The notes beneath the pieces are model-generated. The model worked only from the letters and a program-made list of their open reading frames with translations, was not told the origin of the DNA and did no database searches. A DNA stretch of 64,000 bases from Subdoligranulum variabile (GTDB lineage: Bacteria > Bacillota > Clostridia > Oscillospirales > Ruminococcaceae): NCBI GenBank assembly GCA_003343905.1, contig QAKI01000012.1:5380-69379 (forward strand). The letters run 5' to 3'. A program made the translations under genes and the position numbers. Below are positions 24,063 through 33,327 of this stretch, piece by piece (the first letter of the stretch is position 1; each line of letters opens with the position of its first letter).

Positions 24063-26006
24063 TTAGCCCGCATTTGCGAACTGGCTTTCGAGCTGGTCCC
24101 ATACCGCGCTGAAATTATTGGGGAACTGGGCGTCCTCCTCAGCCAGCCAGGAACGGTAGGTATCCAGTTCCGCCACGGTGGGCTGCTGGACCCGGCGGTA
24201 GGCGGTGATGGTGTAGCCGTTGCCCATATCAAAGACGGCGGCTACCTCAAAGGGATGGTACTTTTCCTGATTTTCCAGGAAGGCGTCGTTGATCTTGCCT
24301 GTATGGTTGTTGGGGTCGAACGGGTTGCAGGTCAGCACCACCTGGCTGGTGAACAGTTCCCGCGGGAAAGCGTCGTTGCCCGGGTTCACCGCGCCATAGG
24401 GCAGGATCTCCCGGATACTCTCGTCAGGCAGGGCCGATTCCCGGAACACATCGGCGCTGTAAACCACGCCGTGGCAGATCATATAGGCGGAGTTTTCGCC
24501 CTCGCAGTTGGCGCGCAGCCAGTCGTTGACCTGCTGGATCTGCGCCATATCGTCCCGCGCGTTGTCCATATAGAAATACAGGCCGCTGTACAGTTCGGTG
24601 GGGAAATACACCGGCAATAACTGGCTGCACCCGCCGAAGTTCAGCACACAGCAGACGCCCAGCGCCGCCGCCAGCCCCCCGCGCAGGACCCGCTGCGCCA
24701 GGGAGGTCACAGCCAGCGCGCAGAGGAAACAGGCCAGCAGATAGAACGGCGCCACCGCTAAAGACTGGTGGTCGTCCATGTTCTGCACGCGGGTCACCAG
24801 CAAGATCGTGACCACGGCCCCCGCCGCAGACAATACAGAAAGGCATCTCAGGCTCTTTTTATACAATCCGTATAGAACGCCCACCGCCATGACGGCCAGC
24901 AAAAAGCCGCCCAGGTAGACGCGCTGGTTGTCCAGTTCGCCCAAAAAGCCGCCGGTCTGGTAGGTAGCGTAGCGGTTGCTGTAATCCGCCCGCCAGATGC
25001 GCCAGAACATGGGGGCCAGCGCGCCGCCCACGCACAGCACCGACACGCCCGCAAACTGCAGGAACCGCCGCAGCGCGCCGCGGTCCTTACGGCGGGCCGC
25101 CCGCACCAGCACCCACAGGCCGTAGAACAAAAACAGCGTGACCACCGTGAACATATAGCTGCGGCGGGTGACCATGAGCAGCCCGGTGAACACGGTCAGG
25201 CAGATCAGCCGCGACGGCGCCGGGGCCGAGAAGTCGTACCCCGCCATCAGCGCCATGAGCATAAAGGCGAACGCCACGCCCAGCACGTCGGGCATGCCGC
25301 GGTACAGCGCCACATGCAGCAGCGGCATACACAGCACGAACACCAGCCCCAGCGCCGTGAACAGCCGCGGGGCGCGGGGCGTCAGCCTGCGGCGCAGCAC
25401 CGCCAGCAGCACCAGCGCCCCAAAATACACCAGCGCCGGGAACAGCACCGCGCAGAGCATGGCGAAGGTGTTGGCCGTGCGGTCGGTGAAAGTAAAGAAA
25501 GGTTCCAGCAAAATATTGATGACCATGGGCGCGTAGTCATTGAACCAGGTCTTGTAGACCGTGGCCCCCACGCCCATGAACACACCGTCCGCAAAGTTGG
25601 ATTCCAGCCGCACCTGCAGGTTGTAGTAGGTGGCGTTATCCCAAAGGTACAGGCATTGCCGCCCCCACATGGAATAGAGGTAGAAAGCCGCGCTGAGCAG
25701 GCAGCAGACGGCCAGCACCACCCCGTCGAACCGGGTCAGCCGCAGGTCCAGCGCGCGCAGCGCACGGCGGTACAGGCAGTACATGCCCAGCAGCGCCGTA
25801 CAGCAGAGCAGCAGCAGCCAGACGTCCACCGGGCGGCGGCCGCTGCCCAGCGCGTCGATGCCCTGCAGCGCAGGCACAAAGCGGGCGGCGGTACTGAACA
25901 GGAATTTAACGGCAAACAGGCACAGCAAAACCAGAACGGCCCGCTCGGGGCGGGTCATTCTGGCCTGAAAACGCTGTATCTTTTTGCCCAAAGCAAAATT
26001 CGGCAA
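24063..26006 (-). CDS. Multi-pass membrane protein, probable GT-C glycosyltransferase
   Basis: A 647-residue protein starting at a TTG (26006) behind GGGGGAC. It has about eleven membrane helices in residues 20-460 and a C-terminal outer domain (about 470-647). The first outer loop holds LWDNATYYNLQVRLES and a later one YKTWFNDYAPM, acidic-aromatic loops in the positions where GT-C enzymes carry catalytic residues. I do not recognise a named family. It begins 18 bp after pgsA and may be the last gene of the recA-recX-rimO-pgsA run. The glycosyltransferase role is inferred from topology. Confidence 0.65.
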   Translation of the reverse strand: MPNFALGKKIQRFQARMTRPERAVLVLLCLFAVKFLFSTAARFVPALQGIDALGSGRRPVDVWLLLLCCTALLGMYCLYRRALRALDLRLTRFDGVVLAVCCLLSAAFYLYSMWGRQCLYLWDNATYYNLQVRLESNFADGVFMGVGATVYKTWFNDYAPMVINILLEPFFTFTDRTANTFAMLCAVLFPALVYFGALVLLAVLRRRLTPRAPRLFTALGLVFVLCMPLLHVALYRGMPDVLGVAFAFMLMALMAGYDFSAPAPSRLICLTVFTGLLMVTRRSYMFTVVTLFLFYGLWVLVRAARRKDRGALRRFLQFAGVSVLCVGGALAPMFWRIWRADYSNRYATYQTGGFLGELDNQRVYLGGFLLAVMAVGVLYGLYKKSLRCLSVLSAAGAVVTILLVTRVQNMDDHQSLAVAPFYLLACFLCALAVTSLAQRVLRGGLAAALGVCCVLNFGGCSQLLPVYFPTELYSGLYFYMDNARDDMAQIQQVNDWLRANCEGENSAYMICHGVVYSADVFRESALPDESIREILPYGAVNPGNDAFPRELFTSQVVLTCNPFDPNNHTGKINDAFLENQEKYHPFEVAAVFDMGNGYTITAYRRVQQPTVAELDTYRSWLAEEDAQFPNNFSAVWDQLESQFANAG

Positions 26007-26024
26007 TGGTAGAGTCCCCCGTCG

Positions 26025-26600
26025 TTATTTTGCCTGCATGAAGCAGGCGCGGTTCTGCCACAGGTAGATGCCGCCCGACAGCACAGTGAGCGCCGCCACC
26101 ACCCAGCACAGTACCTGGGTGATCAGGCCAAAGGCCATGATATCGGTGGAACCCATAAAGAACGGCACCAGATAGTAGTAGATGACCGTCAGCATCTGCA
26201 CGACCGTCTTGACCTTGCCCCAGATGTTGGCGGCGATGACGGTGCCGCTTTCAGCAGCGATCATCCGCACGCCGGCCACCGCGAACTCCCGGAACAGGAT
26301 CACGGCCAGCACCACCGGCGAACACAGCCCGTCCACCACCATGTAGATAAAGGCGGCGGTGGTCAGGCATTTGTCGGCCAGGGGGTCCATGAACTTGCCG
26401 AAGTCGGTCACAAGGTTGTTTTTGCGGGCCAGGTAACCGTCCAGAAAGTCCGTAAAGCTGGCGGCCGCGAACACGATGCCCGCCACCAGATGGGCGGTGG
26501 CGTTGTAGTCCGGGGTGCCGATGCGGCCGAACGCCGCGAACACCATAAAGACGGGCACCAGCAGAACACGCAGCATCGTGAGTTTATTGGGCAGATTCAT
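26025..26600 (-). CDS. pgsA: CDP-diacylglycerol--glycerol-3-phosphate 3-phosphatidyltransferase
   Basis: The 191-residue integral membrane enzyme makes phosphatidylglycerophosphate, the committed step to phosphatidylglycerol and cardiolipin. The CDP-alcohol phosphotransferase motif DGYLARKNNLVTDFGKFMD followed by PLADK (about residues 54-77) has all the expected Asp, Gly and Arg positions. It starts MNLPNKLTMLRVLLVP, the normal PgsA beginning, behind TTGGAGGA. Neighbourhood with rimO and recA is common in Clostridia. Confidence 0.95.
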   Translation of the reverse strand: MNLPNKLTMLRVLLVPVFMVFAAFGRIGTPDYNATAHLVAGIVFAAASFTDFLDGYLARKNNLVTDFGKFMDPLADKCLTTAAFIYMVVDGLCSPVVLAVILFREFAVAGVRMIAAESGTVIAANIWGKVKTVVQMLTVIYYYLVPFFMGSTDIMAFGLITQVLCWVVAALTVLSGGIYLWQNRACFMQAK

Positions 26601-26732
26601 CGTTCAATCCTCCAAGATTGCCAAAAATCCAAATGGTTCCCGCCCGGCGCGCCTGACAGGCCGCCGGGCAGGACATTGCGGGGGAAGCCGGGCCGGCCGC
26701 GCACGGGGCGCTGCCCGCCCTTTTGCCGCACA

Positions 26733-28091
26733 TCAGTCCTGCGGCGCGGCCGGTCCTTCCAGTTTTTCCTCCACATAGCCGTAGAGGTCGTAAGTATCGG
26801 CATCCGTGATGGTCACACGGTAGAACGCGCCGGTCTCCAGCGGGGTGTCGGCAGGGGTCAGCACATTGCCGTCGATCTCCGGGCAGTCCGCCTGGGAGCG
26901 CAGCAGGTACATGCCGGTCTCCTCGTCCACGCCGTCGCAGATACATTCCAGCGTCTGGCCGACTTTTTCCTGTTCGCGCCCTGCGCTGATCTCGGCCTGC
27001 AGCTCCATGATATGGTCGGCGCGGCGCTGTTTGGTCTCCTCGTCCAGTTGGCCGTCCATCCGGGCGGCCACGGTGTTTTCTTCGGCCGAGTAGGCAAAGC
27101 AGCCCAGGCGGTCGAACCGCATCTTTTTGACGAAGTCGCACAGTTCGGCGTACTGTTCCTCGGTCTCGCCGGGGAAGCCCGCGATCAGCGTGGTGCGCAA
27201 CGTCAGGCCGGGGATGGCCGCCCGCAGCCGGGTGATGGCGTCCTCGATCTCGGCGCGGCCGCCGCGGCGGTTCATGGCCTTGAGTACCGCGTCGTTGCAG
27301 TGCTGGATGGGCAGGTCCAGATAGGGCACCACCTTGGTGTTGCGCACCATGGCCGCGATGAAATCATCGCTGATGCGTTCCGGGTAGGCGTACAGGATGC
27401 GCACCCAGCGGATGCCCTCGACCTGCTGCAAGGCATCCAGCAGGTCGCAGATCGCGCCGGGCTTGCCCCAGTCCTCGCCGTAGGCGGTGGGGTCCTGGGC
27501 CACGACGATCAGCTCCCGCACGCCCTCCCCGGCCAGCCAGCGGGCTTCGGCCACGCAGTCCTCCAACGGGCGGCTGCGCAGCGGGCCGCGGATCAGCGGG
27601 ATGGCGCAGTAATGGCAGCGGTTGTTGCAGCCCTCGGCGATCTTCAGATACGCATAGTGCTGCGGGGTCGAGATGACGCGCGCGCCGCCCAGGGGCATAT
27701 CGCTCTTGGGGCCGTAGCTTTCCACCTGCCCGGCGCCCGGCGTGCAGACCCGCTCGATGATGGCGGGGACCGCCTTGTTGGAACCGATGCCGATGACGGC
27801 GTCCACCTCCGGCATTTCCTGGATGATCTGCTGCTTGTAACGCTCGGCCAGGCAGCCGGTGACCACCACCTTGAGGTCGGGGTTCTGCTGCTTGTACTGG
27901 CAGGCCATGAGGATGTTCTCGATGGCTTCGGCCTTGGCAGACTCGATGAAGCCGCAGGTGTTGATGAGGATCACGTCGGCCTGGGCCGGGTCGGCCACCG
28001 TCGTGTGCCCCGCCTTGATCAGCGCGTGGCAGAATACATCGGCGTCCACCTGATTCTTCGGGCAGCCGAGGGAAATGATAGCAATGTTCAT
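26733..28091 (-). CDS. rimO: Ribosomal protein S12 methylthiotransferase RimO
   Basis: The 452-residue radical SAM enzyme adds a methylthio group to the conserved Asp of S12. The N-terminal UPF0004 domain starts IISLGCPKNQVDADVF and contains INTCGFIESAK; the radical SAM cluster motif is CNNRCHYCAIPLIRG; a C-terminal TRAM domain covers the last 65 residues. The SLGCPKN start separates RimO from MiaB. Six cysteines for two 4Fe-4S clusters are present. It starts ten bases after recX ends. Confidence 0.95.
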   Translation of the reverse strand: MNIAIISLGCPKNQVDADVFCHALIKAGHTTVADPAQADVILINTCGFIESAKAEAIENILMACQYKQQNPDLKVVVTGCLAERYKQQIIQEMPEVDAVIGIGSNKAVPAIIERVCTPGAGQVESYGPKSDMPLGGARVISTPQHYAYLKIAEGCNNRCHYCAIPLIRGPLRSRPLEDCVAEARWLAGEGVRELIVVAQDPTAYGEDWGKPGAICDLLDALQQVEGIRWVRILYAYPERISDDFIAAMVRNTKVVPYLDLPIQHCNDAVLKAMNRRGGRAEIEDAITRLRAAIPGLTLRTTLIAGFPGETEEQYAELCDFVKKMRFDRLGCFAYSAEENTVAARMDGQLDEETKQRRADHIMELQAEISAGREQEKVGQTLECICDGVDEETGMYLLRSQADCPEIDGNVLTPADTPLETGAFYRVTITDADTYDLYGYVEEKLEGPAAPQD

Positions 28092-28101
28092 AAGTACATC
28101 C

Positions 28102-28743
28102 TTATTCTATAAAATCAGCGTCGTCCTGTTCCGCAGCGGCCAGTGCTTCCCGGATAACGGCATGGGAAAAGCCCCGCCGCGCCAGCGCCGCCGCCACCTG
28201 GTCCCGCCTGCCGGCCGCCAGGCGCGCGGCATAGCGCCGCTCGACCAGCGTGCGCGCGGCGGCCAGTTCCGGGTCCTTCCCTTCCCCGTCGGGCGCGTAC
28301 AGGTCCTCCACCGCCGCAGCGGCGGTGTCCCGGTCGATGCCCTTGGCGGCCAGATCCTGCAGGATCTCCCGCCGGGATTTATGCTTGCGCAGCAGTTCCG
28401 CCGCGCGTCGCCGGGCAAAAGAGGCATCGTTCAGCAGCCCCAGTTCCCCGGCGCGGGCCACGGCCCAGGCCGCGCTTTCGGCATCGAATTTGCGGCAGAG
28501 TTTGCGGTACAACTCCCCCGTCGCATGGTCCCGCAGCGAAAGGTAGTCCATCGCCTTGTCCAGCGCGCGGCGGGTATCGCTCTGTTTGCGCAGTTCTTCC
28601 AGCCGCCAGAGTTCCAGTTCGTCCTGCTCATGCAGGCAGGCGCGGGCAAAGGTCTCCTCGTCCAGGGAGAAAGCGAACTCCCCGTCCAGAAACAGCGCCA
28701 GGCGGCCCTTTTTTGTCTCTTTGATCTGAGTCAGCCGCGGCAT
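28102..28743 (-). CDS. recX: RecA regulator RecX
   Basis: A 213-residue, mostly helical protein with the RecX repeat pattern (ALDKAMDYLSLRDHATGELYRKL, then similar helices with DRDTAAAAVEDL). RecX binds inside the RecA filament groove and limits its activity. The ATG overlaps the recA stop (TAATG), so expression is coupled to recA, which is the classical arrangement. The sequence is divergent, as usual for the family; context adds much of the certainty. Confidence 0.9.
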   Translation of the reverse strand: MPRLTQIKETKKGRLALFLDGEFAFSLDEETFARACLHEQDELELWRLEELRKQSDTRRALDKAMDYLSLRDHATGELYRKLCRKFDAESAAWAVARAGELGLLNDASFARRRAAELLRKHKSRREILQDLAAKGIDRDTAAAAVEDLYAPDGEGKDPELAAARTLVERRYAARLAAGRRDQVAAALARRGFSHAVIREALAAAEQDDADFIE

Positions 28744-29921
28744 TATTCATCGACCATGATGTCCAGGTCCACTTCGCTGCCGGTGGTCTTGGCCGCAGGG
28801 GCCGCCGCTGCCGGGGCTTCGCCCGGGGCGACCGGCTTGACGATCTCGCTGGGGTCCAGCGGCTTGACGGTGCCCTTCTTGCCGGCGGCCAGCAGGCGGT
28901 CGGCGTTGGCGCGCACGATCTTTTCGATCTCGTCAGACACTTCGGGGTGTTCTTTCAGGAACTGCTTGGCGTTGTCGCGGCCCTGGCCCAGGCGCATATC
29001 GCCGTAGTTGAACCAGGCGCCGCTCTTCTGCACGATGCCCAGCTTGACGCCCAGGTCGAGGATCTCGCCCAGTTTGGAGATGCCCTCCCCGAACATGATA
29101 TCGAACTCGGCCTCCCGGAAGGGAGGCGCGACCTTGTTCTTGACGATCTTGGCGCGGGTGCGGTTGCCGATGAAAGCGCCGGTGGAGTCCTTGAGGCCCT
29201 CGATGCGGCGCACGTCGATCCGCACGCTGGAATAGTACTTCAGCGCGCGGCCGCCGGTGGTGACTTCGGGGTTGCCGTAGACGACGCCGACTTTTTCACG
29301 CAGCTGGTTGATGAAGATGCAGACGGTGTTGGTCTTACCGATGATGCCGGTCAGCTTGCGCAGGGCCTGGCTCATCAGGCGGGCCTGCAGGCCCACGTGG
29401 CTGTCGCCCATTTCGCCCTCGATCTCGGCGCGGGGCACCATGGCCGCGACGGAGTCCACCACGATGGCGTCGATCGCGCCGGAGCGCACCAACGCTTCAC
29501 AGATCTCCATGGCCTGCTCGCCGGTATCCGGCTGGCTGACCAGCAGGCTGTCGATGTCCACGCCCAGCGCGCTGGCGTAGGCGGGGTCCAGGGCGTGTTC
29601 CACGTCGATGAAGGCCACTTCGCCGCCCATCTTCTGCGCTTCGGCCAGCACCTGCAGGGCCAGCGTCGTCTTACCGGAAGATTCCGGCCCGTACACTTCC
29701 ACGATACGGCCGCGGGGCACACCGCCGATGCCCAGCGCCAGATCCAGGCCCAGGCTGCCGGTGGGGATCGCGTCCACCTGCATCGTGACGTTCGCGCCCA
29801 GCTTCATGACGGCGCCCTTGCCGAACTGCTTTTCGATCTGCGCCAGCGCCGTTTCCAGCGCGGCCTTCTTATCGGACGCAGGACCGGCGCTCTTGGGGGT
29901 GGTATCTTTCTTAGCTGCCAT
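28743..29921 (-). CDS. recA: Recombinase RecA
   Basis: A 392-residue protein with the Walker A loop GPESSGKTT near residue 70, the Walker B region IVVDSVAAMVPRAE, the INQLREKVGV loop and the ALKYYSSVR segment, all invariant RecA features. It polymerises on single-stranded DNA for strand exchange and SOS induction. The C-terminal tail after about residue 340 is longer than usual and rich in Ala, Pro and acidic residues. It starts at 29921 behind GGAGTAAC, with a good promoter about 55 bp upstream; no clear LexA box was seen. Confidence 0.98.
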   Translation of the reverse strand: MAAKKDTTPKSAGPASDKKAALETALAQIEKQFGKGAVMKLGANVTMQVDAIPTGSLGLDLALGIGGVPRGRIVEVYGPESSGKTTLALQVLAEAQKMGGEVAFIDVEHALDPAYASALGVDIDSLLVSQPDTGEQAMEICEALVRSGAIDAIVVDSVAAMVPRAEIEGEMGDSHVGLQARLMSQALRKLTGIIGKTNTVCIFINQLREKVGVVYGNPEVTTGGRALKYYSSVRIDVRRIEGLKDSTGAFIGNRTRAKIVKNKVAPPFREAEFDIMFGEGISKLGEILDLGVKLGIVQKSGAWFNYGDMRLGQGRDNAKQFLKEHPEVSDEIEKIVRANADRLLAAGKKGTVKPLDPSEIVKPVAPGEAPAAAAPAAKTTGSEVDLDIMVDE

Positions 29922-29974
29922 GTTGTGTTACTCCTTTTTCCATGCAATCACACATATCGTTTGCGTTTGTTCCT

Positions 29975-30003
29975 ATTATATACGATTCGCGGAAAAATTA
30001 CAA
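29975..30003 (-). promoter_or_regulatory. Promoter of recA
   Basis: On the - strand, -35 TTGTAA (30003-29998) and -10 TATAAT (29980-29975), 17-bp spacer. No palindrome of the CGAAC-n4-GTTCG type overlaps it. Confidence 0.85.
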
Positions 30004-30071
30004 CCTTTTGTTGTGCATTTCTTTTGTTTGGAAGTCCCTTTGGCCGGACTTCCAGCCAAGGCCGGGGCTTT

Positions 30072-30890
30072 TTACGGCTTTTGCAGCAGAATGGCCCGGT
30101 CGTTGCCGCCGTAGTCCTTGCGGCAACTGCCGTTCTGCCAGCCATGCTGCCGCCCCAGGGCCAGCACATCCGCCGCCTGGGCGCAGCCGATCTCCAGCAC
30201 CAGCCAGCCGCCCGGCCGCAGCGCCGCCCGGTAGTGTTCGGTCAGCAGGCGGTAGAACGCCAGCCCGTCGGGGCCGCCGTCCAGCGCCAGCGCCGGTTCG
30301 CGGGCGGTCTCCGGCATCAGGGCGGCCATCTCCGCCGCCGTCAGGTAGGGCGGGTTGGAAAGGATCAGGTCCACGCTGGCGGGCGCCAGCGTGCGGTGCC
30401 AGTCGAACACGTCCGCCTGCACGGTGCGCACGCCGGTCCCCGCCGTATTGGCCTGCAAATAGGGCCAGGCTTCGGGGCTTTTTTCCACACAGGTCACCTG
30501 TGCGCCGGGGCAGGCGCGGGCCACCCCCAGCCCCAGGCAGCCGGTGCCCGCGCAGAGGTCCAGCACCACCGGCGCCGGGCATCCGCGCAGCTTTTCGATG
30601 GCGGCTTCGCAGACCACCTCGCTGTCCGCCCGGGGGCAGAGTACGCCCGGCCCCACCTTGAGGGTAAAGTCCAGAAAGTCCCACTCCCCCAGCAGGTATT
30701 GCAGCGGTTCCCGCGCCGCGCGGCGCTCGCCCAGCACTTCCAGCCGCCGGGCTTCCTCGGGTCCGGGGGCGTCCTCCAGCCGGGGGTCCCGGCCGGTGAC
30801 GAAGCGGTAGAGCTGTTCGGCGTCAAAGGCGGCATCGGGCACGTCCGCCTGTTCCAGCCGTGCGCGGAGCGCGCGAAATACCGTGTTCAC
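30072..30890 (-). CDS. prmC: Peptide chain release factor N5-glutamine methyltransferase
   Basis: The 272-residue enzyme methylates the GGQ glutamine of RF1 and RF2. An N-terminal helical domain (about 1-75) is followed by the SAM-binding fold with VLDLCAGTGCLGLG, and the catalytic loop LILSNPPYLTAAEM with the NPPY motif. It starts at a GTG that overlaps the DUF1385 stop as GTGA. A prmC gene next to a DUF1385 gene is a common Clostridia arrangement; prfA is not in the window. Confidence 0.95.
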   Translation of the reverse strand: MNTVFRALRARLEQADVPDAAFDAEQLYRFVTGRDPRLEDAPGPEEARRLEVLGERRAAREPLQYLLGEWDFLDFTLKVGPGVLCPRADSEVVCEAAIEKLRGCPAPVVLDLCAGTGCLGLGVARACPGAQVTCVEKSPEAWPYLQANTAGTGVRTVQADVFDWHRTLAPASVDLILSNPPYLTAAEMAALMPETAREPALALDGGPDGLAFYRLLTEHYRAALRPGGWLVLEIGCAQAADVLALGRQHGWQNGSCRKDYGGNDRAILLQKP

Positions 30891-31813
30891 CAGCGCCCAT
30901 CCTCCCGGTTTTCCGGCAGGACCGGCGTGACGGCGGCGATGGCGACCTCGATCATGGAATCGTCGGGTTCAAAGGTCGTCAGACGCTGCATCCACAGGCC
31001 CGGCTGGGAAATGATGCGGGACACGATCCCCTGCGACCGGCCTGCCCATTTGAGGATCTCGTAAGAGATGCCCACCAGCACCGGGAACAGGCACAGTTTG
31101 TACACCACCCGCAGGCCGGTACTGGTCCAGGGCAGCACCGCATACAGGAAGATGCTGATGATAATGACCAGGATCATAAAGCTGGTGCCGCACCGGGGAT
31201 GAAAGCGGCTCTGTTTGCGGACGTTTTCCACGGTCAGAGGCAGGCCCGCCTCATAGCAGGCGATGGTCTTGTGTTCGGCGCCGTGGTATTCAAACATACG
31301 GTGCAGTTCCGGGTAGCGGGTGCACAGGAACATGTACGCCAGGAAGATGGCCATTTTGAGCACGCCTTCCAGAATGACGCGGGGCCAGCGGCCCAGGTCC
31401 ACGGCCTCCCCCACCATGCCGGTGATCCAGGTGGGCAGGAAGGTGAACAGGAACAGCGCCAGCACCACCCCGGCGAAAGCCGCGCAGGCCATCAGCGCGT
31501 TCTGCACCGCCGGGCCGGTGTGGGCTTCGAGCCAGCGGTCCAGCTTGGACTGGGGTTCCTCCTCCACGCCCTCCATGGCGATGTCGGCGGCGTGCATCAG
31601 GTAATGGTAGCCTTTGTACAGGTTTTCGGCCATATTGCAGACGCCGCGCACCAGCGGGACTTTGTTGTACCAGTGGGTGCGCACCTCGTCATAGCTGAGG
31701 TCGATGGTGCCGTCCGGGCGGCGGACCGCGCAGCAGATCTTGTGCGGGCCGCGCATCATGATTCCTTCCATCAGGGCCTGGCCGCCGATGGAAGTGCGAA
31801 ATTCTTTGGGCAT
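30887..31813 (-). CDS. DUF1385 membrane protein
   Basis: The 308-residue protein has the DUF1385 start SIGGQALMEGIMMRGP and about four to five membrane helices between residues 95 and 250, with the conserved YHGAEHKTIACYE and FHPRCGTSF stretches, whose His, Glu and Cys residues could bind metal. Function is unknown, but the family is strongly linked to prmC and rpmE in Firmicutes. Start at 31813 behind AAAGGAG. It is downstream of the histidine kinase with a 34-bp gap. Confidence 0.9.
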   Translation of the reverse strand: MPKEFRTSIGGQALMEGIMMRGPHKICCAVRRPDGTIDLSYDEVRTHWYNKVPLVRGVCNMAENLYKGYHYLMHAADIAMEGVEEEPQSKLDRWLEAHTGPAVQNALMACAAFAGVVLALFLFTFLPTWITGMVGEAVDLGRWPRVILEGVLKMAIFLAYMFLCTRYPELHRMFEYHGAEHKTIACYEAGLPLTVENVRKQSRFHPRCGTSFMILVIIISIFLYAVLPWTSTGLRVVYKLCLFPVLVGISYEILKWAGRSQGIVSRIISQPGLWMQRLTTFEPDDSMIEVAIAAVTPVLPENREDGRW

Positions 31814-31847
31814 TTGTACTCCTTTATGCGTCGTGTCGCGGTTGGGG

Positions 31848-33296
31848 TCAGATGGTATCGTGCAGGTGTTCCTGGCCGGGGTGGTAGACCGGCAGCGTCA
31901 CGCTGACCGTCGTCCCCTGCCCCAGTGTGGACGTGATCTCCACCTGGCCGCCCAGCGCGTGAACGATCTCGTCCACCACCGCCAGGCCGATGCCCGAACC
32001 GCGCACGGCGTTCCGGGCCTTGAAAAACTTCTGTTTGACCTTGTCCAGGTCCTCCGGCGCGATACCGCGCCCCTGATCCCGGATCGCGGCCGTGACCGTA
32101 TCGGCGGTGCGCGTCAGGGTCAGGAAGATGGTGTCGCCGGGCGTCGAATACTTGATGGCGTTGTCAAACAGGTTGACGAACACCTGCCGCAGGCGCGCCG
32201 GGTCCGCCCAGACCGGGTAGGGGTCCGGCGGTTCCTCATAGACAAATTCCAGCCCTTCCTGCCGGATGCGCGCTTCCACAAAAAGCGCGGCGTCGGTGGC
32301 CTCGGCCACCAGGTCGAGCACCTGGCACTGCATCTGGATGCCGTTCTGCATGCGGGAAAAATCCAGCAGTTCCTCCACCATCGTGTACAGGCGGTCGGTC
32401 TCAGTGCCGATGACGGCCAGCCCGCGGCGGTAGTTTTCGTCGCCGGGGTCGTTGATGTTCTTGATCGTTTCGACCCAGCCCTTGATGGAGGTCAGCGGCG
32501 TGCGCAGTTCGTGACTGACCGAGGAGATGAACTCGTTTTTCAGCCGTTCGGTCTCCGCCAGGTCCTCGGCCATCTGGTTGATGGTGTGGCACAGGCGGCC
32601 GATCTCATCGTTATGCCGGGTATCCGGCAGGCGGGTGGCCAGGTCGCCCCGCGCGATGCGGGTGGCGGTGGCTTCCACTTCGCCCAGGGGGCGCACGATG
32701 GAGCGCACAAAGAACAGCCCGCTCCACAGCATGAGCAGGAAAGCCAGCACGCCGGTCCCCACCGAGATCAGCAGATACTGCCCCCACTGCCGGTCCACCT
32801 GGGTCAGGCTGGTGACCATGCGCATGGCGGCGATGTTGCCCGCCGTGTAGGGCACCAGCGTCGTGACGGCCATGACCCGCTCCCCCTGACCGGTGGTGAA
32901 GATCGCGCGGCCCGTGCCGTCGGCGGAAGTCAGCGCCTGCGCAAAGTCCGCGCCGTTGCTGAGTTCCTGGGTCATCGTGCCGCTGCTGGTGGAAAGGATC
33001 ACGCCGCGGGCGTCCAGCAGCATAAACTCGAACTTGTCCTTCTCGTCGAACTGTTCGACGGTGCGGCGCAGCGCCTGGCCGCGGCTTTCGGACGTTTCCA
33101 GGCTGTCGCCCGCCGTGCCGGTGGCCTGCAGGCGGCCCGCAATGGTGGAAAAGCGGCTTTCGATGGCGCGCTGCACGCCGCCGTACAGGTCGCGGTAGCT
33201 GGTGTAGAGGAAGATCGCCTCGGCGGCCACCAGCACCAGCACCATGATGAGCAGGCTGCCCCGCACCCAGCGGTGGATAATGCTTGAACCCCTCAC
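31848..33296 (-). CDS. Two-component sensor histidine kinase
   Basis: A 482-residue membrane kinase starting at a GTG behind AAAGGGGG. Layout: membrane helix at about 14-32, outer sensor domain about 33-172, second helix about 174-196, HAMP about 197-250, HisKA with SSVSHELRTPLTSIKG (phospho-acceptor His262), then the ATP-binding domain with NAIKYS, DQGRGI and GSGIGLAVVDEIV. No PAS domain is visible, unlike WalK. It pairs with the response regulator encoded 31 bp upstream. The signal is unknown; a lipoprotein encoded first in the operon may act with it. Confidence 0.94.
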   Translation of the reverse strand: MRGSSIIHRWVRGSLLIMVLVLVAAEAIFLYTSYRDLYGGVQRAIESRFSTIAGRLQATGTAGDSLETSESRGQALRRTVEQFDEKDKFEFMLLDARGVILSTSSGTMTQELSNGADFAQALTSADGTGRAIFTTGQGERVMAVTTLVPYTAGNIAAMRMVTSLTQVDRQWGQYLLISVGTGVLAFLLMLWSGLFFVRSIVRPLGEVEATATRIARGDLATRLPDTRHNDEIGRLCHTINQMAEDLAETERLKNEFISSVSHELRTPLTSIKGWVETIKNINDPGDENYRRGLAVIGTETDRLYTMVEELLDFSRMQNGIQMQCQVLDLVAEATDAALFVEARIRQEGLEFVYEEPPDPYPVWADPARLRQVFVNLFDNAIKYSTPGDTIFLTLTRTADTVTAAIRDQGRGIAPEDLDKVKQKFFKARNAVRGSGIGLAVVDEIVHALGGQVEITSTLGQGTTVSVTLPVYHPGQEHLHDTI

Positions 33297-33327
33297 GGCG
33301 ATCCCCCTTTCCGTTCGTTATGACCGT

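Noticed and set aside
29922..30071. LexA box at the recA promoter
   Set aside because: A search by eye for CGAAC-n4-GTTCG and related forms on both strands found no match.
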